35,163 nt of DNA from Candidatus Sumerlaeota bacterium (GTDB lineage: Bacteria; Sumerlaeota; Sumerlaeia; JADFCW01): the NCBI GenBank assembly GCA_017161705.1, contig JADFCW010000030.1:1-35163 (forward strand), in the 5' to 3' direction. The notes under the pieces are model-generated. The model was not told the DNA's origin and searched no databases. It saw only the letters and a program-made list of their open reading frames with translations. Below are positions 8,629-15,523 of the stretch, piece by piece (the stretch's first letter is position 1; each line of letters starts with the position of its first letter). Both the position numbers and the translations under genes were made by a program.

Positions 8629-9608
8629 CATCGAAAGGGAAATCCACCCAGGGCACGTTGGTTCATGTTTGTGTCGGAGCGTTCAAAGGCCGGCCCAAAC
8701 AGCCGGTCGAACGCGCGGTTCTGCGCGCCAATCACGGCATCGAAGGCGACGCCCATGCCGGCGCATGGCACCGTCAGGTGAGCCTGCTCGACATCGCGGC
8801 GATCGAGTCCATGGCTGCCGCCCATCCGGCAATCGTGCCGGGGGTTTTCGGCGAAAACCTGGCGCTCCGCGGAATTGACCTTGATCGGCTCGGATTGGGA
8901 TCGGTCCTGCGCATCGGCAACGAAGCCGAACTGAAAATATGCCAGATTGGCAAGGAATGCCACACAGCGTGCGACATCCAGAAACGGACGGGCGATTGCA
9001 TCATGCCGCGGGCAGGCGTGTTTGCCAAAGTTACCCGCAGCGGCGAGGTGCGGCCGGGCGATCCAGTGGTCGTTTCCTGGGTGGTTGCGCGCGACTTGTT
9101 TCAGGCGGTTGTGCTTGTCGCCAGCGACCGCTGCGCGTCGGGCCTCGCCGAGGATACGGCTGGTCCGGCGGTCGCCGAAATGCTGCAAGCCACGGGCCGG
9201 TTCCATGTGTATCGCCGCAAGGTAGTCCACGACGATATTGTGGCAATTGCCGACAGCCTTCGGCATTACAGCGACGGGCACGGAATTGATCTGATATTGA
9301 CCGTCGGCGGGACGGGGCTTTCGCCGCGCGACGTAACGCCCGAGGCGACGCGCAACCTCATCGAGCGGCCGACGCCCGGACTCGACGAGGCGATGCGGGC
9401 GGCGTCGCTCCAAAAAACGCCTCACGCCATGCTGTCGCGCGGTGTTTCAGGTATTCGAAAAAACACGCTGATCGTCAACCTGCCGGGCTCGAAACGGGCG
9501 GCGATAGAAAACCTTGCTGTCATCCTTTCCGCCCTTCCCCACGCCCTCGAGAAGCTGCGCGGCAGTCCCGCCGATTGCGATCCGGAGCGAGCAAAACCCG
9601 CGAAATGA
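8625..9608 (+). CDS. MOSC domain - MogA/MoaB fusion protein
   Basis: 327 residues. Residues about 1-155 are a MOSC domain, the sulfur-carrier fold found in Moco sulfurases: NHGIEGDAHAG, then GVFGENL, and GKECHTACDI with C112 and C116. Residues about 160-327 are a MogA/MoaB-type molybdopterin adenylyltransferase: TVGGTGLSPRDVTPEAT (GGTGLSPRD at 228-236) and LPGSKRAAIENL (from 287). The first half could handle sulfuration or delivery of the cofactor and the second half adenylates molybdopterin for MoeA. The ATG at 8625 overlaps the moaC stop. An in-frame ATG at 8463 lies inside moaC and is rejected. Last gene of the cofactor operon. Cytoplasmic. Confidence 0.9.
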   Translation: MTSKGKSTQGTLVHVCVGAFKGRPKQPVERAVLRANHGIEGDAHAGAWHRQVSLLDIAAIESMAAAHPAIVPGVFGENLALRGIDLDRLGLGSVLRIGNEAELKICQIGKECHTACDIQKRTGDCIMPRAGVFAKVTRSGEVRPGDPVVVSWVVARDLFQAVVLVASDRCASGLAEDTAGPAVAEMLQATGRFHVYRRKVVHDDIVAIADSLRHYSDGHGIDLILTVGGTGLSPRDVTPEATRNLIERPTPGLDEAMRAASLQKTPHAMLSRGVSGIRKNTLIVNLPGSKRAAIENLAVILSALPHALEKLRGSPADCDPERAKPAK

Positions 9609-9627
9609 AACGTACTGTTCGTGGCGG

Positions 9628-10272
9628 TCAATCGAAGGGCAGGTTCCACAGTTCCCAGCTCAGTCCATCAATCTTCCACGGTCCGACGCGGTAGTGGCCG
9701 CCGAGCCGCGTGAGATCGCCGAGGCTGACGGTGCCATTGGTCGGATCGTAGGGGATGAAATTGCAGTTGCTGCGGGCGGGCCACTCGTCGTTGTTGGTGA
9801 AATGCTCGCGCAAGTCAGGGCCGACGGAAAACACGCAATAGCAATCATAGCCGTTGTCGGGGGCACCCCAGGGGTCGGGGGCATTGGGCGGCATGGTAGC
9901 CACAGCGCTGGCCACTTCGTAGAACGGCGAAACCCAGTTGTCGTTCGAACCGGTAACCACTTTGGCAAAGAATGGATCAATCGGGAGCGAGGAAATATAG
10001 GCAACGGGAGTGGTTACTTGAGACAGGCCGTTTTGCCACCAGCGGTTTTGTGTGGGGTCGTTGTCCGCATCGCGCGGGTAACAATTCCAATCCACACGGT
10101 AGGCTTCCCAAGCCAGAGCAATCTTGCGCATGTCGTTTTTGACGCGTGCGATTTTGGCGCGTGTTTGCGCTTCGAGGAAGTTGGGCAAAGCCATGGCCGC
10201 CAGTAGAGCGATGATGGCGACGACCATCACGAGTTCGATGAGGGTGAAAGCTCTCGCGACGTGGGAATGCAT
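9628..10272 (-). CDS. GspG-like type II secretion pseudopilin
   Basis: 214 residues. Prepilin N-terminal cleavage/methylation signal: an 8-residue leader MHSHVARA, then FTLIELVMVVAIIALLAAM, with the conserved Glu at +5. The residue before the cut is Ala rather than the usual Gly, which prepilin peptidases of some lineages accept. The rest resembles GspG-type pseudopilins (AKIARVKNDMRKIALAWEAY, then TTPVAYISSLPIDPF and YCVFSVGPD). The ATG at 10272 gives a normal leader with a G-run about 11 bases upstream. A GTG at 10290 would add six residues without a ribosome site. No other secretion genes are adjacent, so it is an orphan. It overlaps no neighbour and is convergent with the MOSC-MogA gene. 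Confidence 0.85.
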   Translation of the reverse strand: MHSHVARAFTLIELVMVVAIIALLAAMALPNFLEAQTRAKIARVKNDMRKIALAWEAYRVDWNCYPRDADNDPTQNRWWQNGLSQVTTPVAYISSLPIDPFFAKVVTGSNDNWVSPFYEVASAVATMPPNAPDPWGAPDNGYDCYCVFSVGPDLREHFTNNDEWPARSNCNFIPYDPTNGTVSLGDLTRLGGHYRVGPWKIDGLSWELWNLPFD

Positions 10273-10441
10273 CCTGAAATATTCCCCCACGGATGGGTAT
10301 GTTCCATGATGGTCTCACGAAAGACCTTCCACGGCAGCCCCATGAATGCAAGTGGCCGGAACGACAGGCAACAAGCGTGCCGCTGGCCTCAACGTCCCCA
10401 AATTCGTTCTGCAGTCGGCTCCCTTTCACAGAAGGTTACCG

Positions 10442-11125
10442 TTATAATGGAAAAAAAGCCCACCACAGAGCAAGCAAGATCAGCACCGACCCGCCGATTT
10501 TTCGTTCATGTCTCTCAAAGAATGTCCAGCGAAGCTGGCGCAGGCCGCGTGCCGCTGTCCCCACAGCCAACAGCATAGTCCCAACGGTAACCAGCATATA
10601 GACAACCGAAACGCCGGCAATCCCCTTCCATCCCAGAGGCACCGCGCTGAGGTAGTAAAACTCCAGTTCGAGGCAGGGCGAGAGAAACATCATCAGCACG
10701 AGCGCGCCAATGGCGGTCATATCGCGGCTGTCGAGCCGTTTCTCCCGATGGTCGTGAGCGCCGTCGGCTTCATGATGACAAGCATCGGTGTGCGAAAAAG
10801 GTTCGCCGTGATGATGGCCGTGGTGGCATCGGCGGCCGCGCCAAAAAACCCATAGCCCCACGCCCATCAAAATGGCAGGGCCGACCCAGCGCATGACCTC
10901 TTCATAATGCTGGCTAAACGCAAGACCAGCGACCGCGATCAGAATCCCCACGAGAATCGTGCTCGAGATGTGGGCAATCCCGCCAAAAACCGTTACCGTC
11001 AAAATGCGGCTGGGACCCCAGCCGCGGTCGCGGCCTAGCAGAACGAAGGGCAGCCAGTGGTTGGGGATCAGGCCGTGTAGGACGCTCAGCAGGAACGCCC
11101 CGCCGAGCAGCGTAAGAAAGTCCAT
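10442..11125 (-). CDS. NicO/RcnA-like membrane protein with His-rich loop
   Basis: 227 residues, about six predicted membrane segments. The first segment carries HGLIPNH at 17-23, resembling the H-x4-D/N-H metal signature of nickel/cobalt transporters of the NicO/LysE-type superfamily. Between the third and fourth segments lies a loop (about residues 95-130) very rich in histidine (CHHGHHHGEPFSHTDACHH), typical of heavy-metal efflux proteins such as RcnA. Role as a metal transporter or efflux protein is inferred from these two features. It starts 21 bases after the dehydrogenase-like gene on the same strand, with AGGA 8 bases before the ATG. A related sulfite-exporter or urease-accessory family is an alternative. 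Confidence 0.65.
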   Translation of the reverse strand: MDFLTLLGGAFLLSVLHGLIPNHWLPFVLLGRDRGWGPSRILTVTVFGGIAHISSTILVGILIAVAGLAFSQHYEEVMRWVGPAILMGVGLWVFWRGRRCHHGHHHGEPFSHTDACHHEADGAHDHREKRLDSRDMTAIGALVLMMFLSPCLELEFYYLSAVPLGWKGIAGVSVVYMLVTVGTMLLAVGTAARGLRQLRWTFFERHERKIGGSVLILLALWWAFFPL

Positions 11126-11146
11126 AAAAAGATCCTGTGATAGGAT

Positions 11147-12178
11147 TTACATCCGACAGCGGATGATCGGAATGTCGAGCATGGTCAGCAGACCCGGCTC
11201 CGCGTTGGCGATGATCGGCACGGCGTTCACAAGGATGGCGGCCGTAGCCAGATCGCCCGGCGTGCCGCCGGGAATACACAGGGTCATGTTGGGTTTGCCG
11301 CGGATGACGACCTCGTCCATCGGCTCCTCGGCGCCGACATACATCTGCAGGTCCAGTCGGATTCGCTCGCGGCCCTCGACCGTTGCCCAGCCAATGTTGT
11401 GAATGCCGGCGACCTGGCCGGTTCGAACCTGAACGTAGTCGGTGCGAATGTCGCGCCTGGCGATCACCGGCTCGGTCCGTTGGTCAATGTTATCCCATTG
11501 CCAGCCGAGAGCCGTTGCAATCAGTGCAATGGACTCGGTCAGTCCGACGTGCCCCATTTTCCCCTGAGCCAGAAGCGAGTTGAATTCGGCCACGGAAAGG
11601 CCGGCGCCCACTTTGAGCTGAAGCGGCTGGCGGCGCGTAGCGGCATCCACCACGCGGCGGCATTCAATCAATTCCACCTCGCTGCAAACAGCCGTGGCCA
11701 GCACGGCCAGGGTGTCCATGACAAAACCCGGATTGACCCCCGTGCCGAGGATGGCGACGTTGTTGTCGCGCGCGGCGACTTCGAGGCGCGCCGCCTCGCC
11801 CGGACGGTTCAAGCGCGGAAACAACAACTCCTCGGTCGAGGAAACCACGTTGGCCCCGTGGCGGGCCGCGTGTTCGATCTCGTGCACAACCTCGGGCAGA
11901 CGCGATGTGGTGGTGTGGATGACCACCTCCGGTTCGCAGGCATCGAGCGTGCCCTCCACGTCGTTGGAGATCGTCACACCGCAGTCTTCTTTCAATCCCA
12001 GCACTTCGCTCAGCGAGCGGCCTACCAGGTCTTTGTCCGTATCAATGGCGCCCACCAAACGGAGATGAGGACGGTCGAGAACAAGGCGGCAAACCTCGCG
12101 GCCAATGGCCCCCACGCCCATTTGCACCACTCGCAGGGTTTGAGCCCCCGCACCCTTCGCCGACATACCCGACATCAT
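11147..12178 (-). CDS. Diaminopentanoate dehydrogenase / DapB-like oxidoreductase
   Basis: 343 residues. NAD(P)-dependent oxidoreductase with the DapB N-terminal Rossmann domain (VVQMGVGAIGREV, G21-x-G23-x2-G26) and a C-terminal domain like 2,4-diaminopentanoate dehydrogenase. Landmarks are HTTTSRLPEV, VVSSTEELLFP and ILGTGVNPGFVMD. The start is decided by AAGGAG 8 bases before the ATG at 12178; the in-frame ATG at 12241 would add 21 residues not needed for the fold. Diaminopentanoate dehydrogenase acts in anaerobic ornithine degradation, but no other gene of that route is nearby. The substrate is therefore open and the name indicates family only. First gene of an operon with the NicO-like protein. 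Confidence 0.75.
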   Translation of the reverse strand: MMSGMSAKGAGAQTLRVVQMGVGAIGREVCRLVLDRPHLRLVGAIDTDKDLVGRSLSEVLGLKEDCGVTISNDVEGTLDACEPEVVIHTTTSRLPEVVHEIEHAARHGANVVSSTEELLFPRLNRPGEAARLEVAARDNNVAILGTGVNPGFVMDTLAVLATAVCSEVELIECRRVVDAATRRQPLQLKVGAGLSVAEFNSLLAQGKMGHVGLTESIALIATALGWQWDNIDQRTEPVIARRDIRTDYVQVRTGQVAGIHNIGWATVEGRERIRLDLQMYVGAEEPMDEVVIRGKPNMTLCIPGGTPGDLATAAILVNAVPIIANAEPGLLTMLDIPIIRCRM

Positions 12179-12185
12179 GTGATTT

Positions 12186-12191
12186 CTCCTT
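12186..12191 (-). promoter_or_regulatory. Ribosome binding site that fixes the dehydrogenase start
   Basis: AAGGAG on the minus strand, 7 bases before the ATG at 12178. It selects this start over the in-frame ATG at 12241, which would place the site inside the coding region. Confidence 0.7.
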
Positions 12192-12192
12192 G

Positions 12193-12222
12193 TTGACATC
12201 ACTCGGCCGAAAAGATTAGGAT
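12193..12222 (+). promoter_or_regulatory. Predicted promoter of the Memo-AMMECR1 gene
   Basis: TTGACA (12193-12198), an 18-base spacer, then TAGGAT (12217-12222). Transcription would start near 12229, about 30 bases before the ATG at 12259. It overlaps the predicted divergent promoter of the dehydrogenase gene. Confidence 0.4.
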
Positions 12223-12241
12223 TCTTGCTATGAAAAAGCAA
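12213..12241 (-). promoter_or_regulatory. Predicted promoter of the dehydrogenase-like gene
   Basis: On the minus strand, TTGCTT (12241-12236) is followed after 17 bases by TAATCT (12218-12213). Its -10 overlaps the -10 of the divergent Memo promoter, so the two could exclude each other. Match quality is moderate. Confidence 0.28.
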
Positions 12242-12258
12242 GGAGTAAAACGCGCATC

Positions 12259-13821
12259 ATGAATTCCAAAACGAGGCGAACGTGGGCCGGGGTGGTGATG
12301 ATCATGGGAACCCTGTTTTCAGCATGCAGCGGCGGCGCGTCTGGCCAGCAGATTCATCGCTGCGCTGGCGCAGGCCGGTGGTTTGACGGCAACCCCAAAC
12401 GATTGAAAGAGTCCATCGAGCGCTATCTGGATGCGGCAAAATTCGAGATGCCCCAGGGCGAAATCGTGGCACTGGTGGCGCCCCATGCCGGCTACGAGTA
12501 TTCGGGGCCGGTCGCGGCCTACAGCTACGCCGCTGTCCGCGGCAAGTCATTTGCCCGTGTGGTGGTGATCGGACTGAGCCACCGTTTTCCATTTCGCGGC
12601 GTTTCGGTCAACGACGTGGATGCCTACGAAACACCGCTCGGCAACATCCCGGTGGACCGCGACTGCGTCCGTGCGCTCCTTGCCGCCAAAGCGTTCACCC
12701 CTGTGCCGCAAGCCCACGTCAGCGAGTGGTCGGACGAAAACCAGTTGCCGTTTTTGCAGACCGTGCTCAAACCCGGCTGGAAGCTGGTGCCGGTGCTGGT
12801 CGGCCACGTGGGCGAGGCGGAAATCCAGGCCGCAGCCGATGCGCTCCGGCCGTATATCTTCGGCGACACGCTGGTGGTCATTGGCACGGATTTCACGCAC
12901 CTTGAAAACACCACCGCCGCACAGCAAAACAAGGCCGACCTCGGCGCCGCCGATCTGCTGGTGAAGAAAGACTACGCGGGATTTATGAGGTATATCGAGG
13001 GGCCGGGCGAGACCATTTGCGGTCGGCTTCCCCTGGCCGTGCTGCTCAAACTTCTCGACGCCGATTGCACAGGCCATCTTCTGCAGCATCGCATCTCGGG
13101 CGAAATGACCGGCGACTACTCCTACTCCGTCGGCTATTGCGCCATCGTCTATACCACGCCGACGAAAAAACCCTCGGGCGCCCAACCGGCGGAGGCCTCG
13201 CAGCCGGCTGCTTCCGGCAACCCGACGACCGGCGGCTTGCAGTCCGACAAATTCCTGACTCCCGAGGAAGAACAAACCCTGTTGAAGCTGGCCCGCGCCA
13301 CACTGACCCAATGGGTCGAGCATGGCTCGAAGAAAATTGATCTGTCCCAATTCGACCTCACGCCAAATCTCCGCCGCAACGCCGGCGCGTTCGTCACGCT
13401 CCACAAGCACGGCGACCTGCGCGGCTGCATCGGCTATATCGAACCCATCAAACCGCTCTATGAGACCGTGATGGAAAACGCCTGCAACGCCGCGACCAAC
13501 GACTATCGCTTCACGCCGGTGCGGAAAAACGAACTCGCCGACATAGACATCGAGATTTCGGTCATGTCCCCGCTGCGCAGGATCAAGTCGCCCGATGAAA
13601 TCGTCATCGGTCGCCACGGCCTGATCATCAAGAAGGGATTCAATCAGGGCGTGTTCCTGCCCCAGGTGCCCGTCGAGCAGGGATGGAACCTCGAACAGTA
13701 TCTGGAGGGAATTTGCCGGAAAGCCTCTCTTCCGCGCGGAGCTTGGAAAGAGGGTGCGGAATTGCAGGTGTTCACGGCGCAGGTCTTTGGCGAAAAGGAA
13801 CACGGCTCGGGCGGCAAGTAG
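12259..13821 (+). CDS. Memo-AMMECR1 fusion (AmmeMemoRadiSam proteins B and A) with lipoprotein-like signal
   Basis: 520 residues. Residues about 35-295 are a Memo domain: APHAGYEYSGP with H76, LSHRFPF with H108, and ICGRLP with C254, which match the metal-binding His/His/Cys set of Memo proteins; DFTHLE at 211-216 is also conserved. After a Pro/Ala/Gly linker (about 300-330), residues about 335-515 are an AMMECR1 domain with the signature LRGCIGYIEP. These domains are parts A and B of the AmmeMemoRadiSam system, whose function is not established. The N-terminus is unusual: KTRR, a hydrophobic stretch, then LFSAC at 19-23, a lipobox-like site predicting export and lipidation. AGGAG lies 13 bases before the ATG, a long spacing. 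The DUF362 gene follows 2 bases after the stop. Confidence 0.9.
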   Translation: MNSKTRRTWAGVVMIMGTLFSACSGGASGQQIHRCAGAGRWFDGNPKRLKESIERYLDAAKFEMPQGEIVALVAPHAGYEYSGPVAAYSYAAVRGKSFARVVVIGLSHRFPFRGVSVNDVDAYETPLGNIPVDRDCVRALLAAKAFTPVPQAHVSEWSDENQLPFLQTVLKPGWKLVPVLVGHVGEAEIQAAADALRPYIFGDTLVVIGTDFTHLENTTAAQQNKADLGAADLLVKKDYAGFMRYIEGPGETICGRLPLAVLLKLLDADCTGHLLQHRISGEMTGDYSYSVGYCAIVYTTPTKKPSGAQPAEASQPAASGNPTTGGLQSDKFLTPEEEQTLLKLARATLTQWVEHGSKKIDLSQFDLTPNLRRNAGAFVTLHKHGDLRGCIGYIEPIKPLYETVMENACNAATNDYRFTPVRKNELADIDIEISVMSPLRRIKSPDEIVIGRHGLIIKKGFNQGVFLPQVPVEQGWNLEQYLEGICRKASLPRGAWKEGAELQVFTAQVFGEKEHGSGGK

Positions 13822-13823
13822 GC

Positions 13824-14816
13824 ATGGGGGCTTCGCGGCGTCAGTTTTTGCGCGACTCGCTGGGTCTGGCGGCAGGGGGAAGCGTGCTGGCCTGTTCGGC
13901 GGAATCGCCGAGCGGCGCGGGCGGCCGAGCGGCGGCGGATCGCTCGCTGGTGGCGCGCGCGCACCGGCCCAATGTCCGAACAGGTCCCGACCGCTTCGAT
14001 CCTGCCGTGCTGGATGAGATGCTCGGCGCTTGTTTGAAGCGCCTGACCAACACGTCCGACCCCGCCGCCGCGTGGAAGGCGCTCTTCTCCCCCAAAGACC
14101 GCGTGGCGCTGAAGATCAATACGCTGGGCGGCAAAGGGCTTTCGACGCATCCCGCTGTAGTCGAAGCAATCGTGCGCGGGCTGGTCAGTGCGGGCATTTC
14201 GGAGGGCAACATCCTCGCGTGGGATCGTTTCAACCGCGAGTTGATTCGCGCGGGCTATACCATCAACCGCAACGGCAAGGGCTGGCGCTGCTTCGGCACC
14301 GAAAGCGACTACGAGGGCCAGATGACGGTCGGCGGCAAGATCGGCGGCTTTCTCTCGACCTTGCTGACGCAATTTCCCACCGCCCTGATCAATGTTCCCG
14401 TCCTCAAAGACCATAATCTGGCGGGAGTGGCGGTCAGCCTGAAAAACCTCTATGGCTGCATAGACAATCCCAACCGCTACCATGACAACAACTGCGATCC
14501 GTATATCGCCGACCTTGCGGCGCTGCCGGCGGTGCAGCAGAAAATGCGGCTGATCGTCTGCGACGCGCTTTACGCCCAGTATGAGGCCGGGCCGGCCTAT
14601 CATCCGAAATTTCGCTGGGAGGCCGACACGCTCCTGGTGTCGGCGGATCCGGTGGCCCTGGACACGATCGGCTGGCAGATGATCGAGGCCAAACGCAAGG
14701 AAGCCGGCTTGAAACCTCTGGCCGACGTCGGCCGCCCGCCGCGCTGGCTGACGACCGCAGCCTCGCGTGGTCTGGGACAGAATGATCCGGCGAAGATTGA
14801 TCTGGCGGAAGTGTAG
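13824..14816 (+). CDS. DUF362-family protein with Tat signal
   Basis: 330 residues. Matches the DUF362 family, whose biochemical role is not established; many members occur beside iron-sulfur proteins. Landmarks are VALKINTLGGKGLSTHP, then LINVPVLKDHNLAGVAVSLKN and LLVSADPVALDTIGW. The N-terminus SRRQFLRDS followed by LGLAAGGSVLAC is a twin-arginine signal, with a possible lipidation Cys, so it should be exported folded, perhaps with a cofactor. The start at 13824 is chosen because it gives this signal immediately and lies 2 bases after the Memo-AMMECR1 stop. An upstream in-frame ATG at 13683 lies inside that gene. Both operon partners thus appear to be outside the cytoplasm. Confidence 0.85.
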   Translation: MGASRRQFLRDSLGLAAGGSVLACSAESPSGAGGRAAADRSLVARAHRPNVRTGPDRFDPAVLDEMLGACLKRLTNTSDPAAAWKALFSPKDRVALKINTLGGKGLSTHPAVVEAIVRGLVSAGISEGNILAWDRFNRELIRAGYTINRNGKGWRCFGTESDYEGQMTVGGKIGGFLSTLLTQFPTALINVPVLKDHNLAGVAVSLKNLYGCIDNPNRYHDNNCDPYIADLAALPAVQQKMRLIVCDALYAQYEAGPAYHPKFRWEADTLLVSADPVALDTIGWQMIEAKRKEAGLKPLADVGRPPRWLTTAASRGLGQNDPAKIDLAEV

Positions 14817-14888
14817 GTGGTTGGCCACGGATTTTGCGGAGATGCGGAGAATGGACCCGTATTCCACCACTCTGAATATACATATTTG

Positions 14889-14934
14889 ATGCGTCGAAAC
14901 TTGTCGGCAGAATGCGGCAGCACGGCTGCCGCAG
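14889..14934 (-). repeat. Stem-loop repeat, copy 4 (inverted)
   Basis: Core GCGGCAGC-ACG-GCTGCCGC, with a perfect 8-bp stem and a changed loop. It is preceded by ATGCGTCGAAACTTGTCGGC, the complement of the tail block seen at 65-117 and 174-238. Stem conservation despite loop change suggests the fold matters. It lies about 75 bases after the DUF362 stop. Confidence 0.65.
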
Positions 14935-15223
14935 TTTACAGCAGCAGCATTTCGCTTTGTAGGATACCGAGAGCAAAGCATCCAGGATGCATCCAAAAGG
15001 TGTTCCGGCAGTTTACCAGTCTTTGATCTCTATTTTCTTACGGGCTTTGTGCACCATTGCCTCGGTGCCAATGAGCGGGCATTTCGGTGAAACATTTCAG
15101 GTAATCAACTGCCGCACCCCTCGAAAAAATCATCCTGAAATCATCTAGCCCGCATAATAAAGCGAAAATTGGATGTCAGGGGGATCTTTTGCCTTCGTCT
15201 GGCGCCCCTGGCCGGCTCTTCGA

Positions 15224-15246
15224 GCGCCGACGGCTTCCGTCGGTGC
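15224..15246 (+). other. Strong hairpin upstream of lptF
   Basis: CCGACGG (15227-15233), a 3-base CTT loop, and CCGTCGG (15237-15243) pair perfectly. The stem extends to ten pairs (15224-15226 with 15244-15246) including one G-U. No T-run follows, so a classic terminator is unlikely. It may belong to a structured leader or small RNA, or be chance in GC-rich DNA. Confidence 0.35.
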
Positions 15247-15523
15247 CTGACAACCCCTCTGCCCGCGGAGCCGCTGGCGCTCAGAGAGCCGACGAGGGAC
15301 GGGCGGTCACATAAAAAAATGCAGATAGAGGGACGTTTCCCCGGTGTCCGAATCAATAATTGCTTGTGCAGGAACAAGGAATCTTTAAGTGCCTCCGGCC
15401 GCAAAGCGTCTGATTTCAGCATTGCATTTCCGATCGCTGTCGGCTAAACATAATTTTCCCGGTTGATCAGGCTCAGCCTCTCATCCGGGAGACGTTTCGG
15501 CCACGGTATGGAAACAGGAACCC

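Larger units (their letters stand above)
14817..15523. other. 707-base gene-free region with a repeat copy and a hairpin
   Basis: I see no gene here. It contains one stem-loop repeat (14889-14934), a strong hairpin (15224-15246), and the leader of lptF. CATAAT at 15449-15454 could be a -10 element for lptF but lacks a convincing -35. The short open frames across it lack ribosome sites and family features. Confidence 0.65.

Noticed and set aside
10443-10448. TATAAT on the plus strand
   Set aside because: It sits at the end of a minus-strand gene with no plus-strand gene after it, so it is probably chance.
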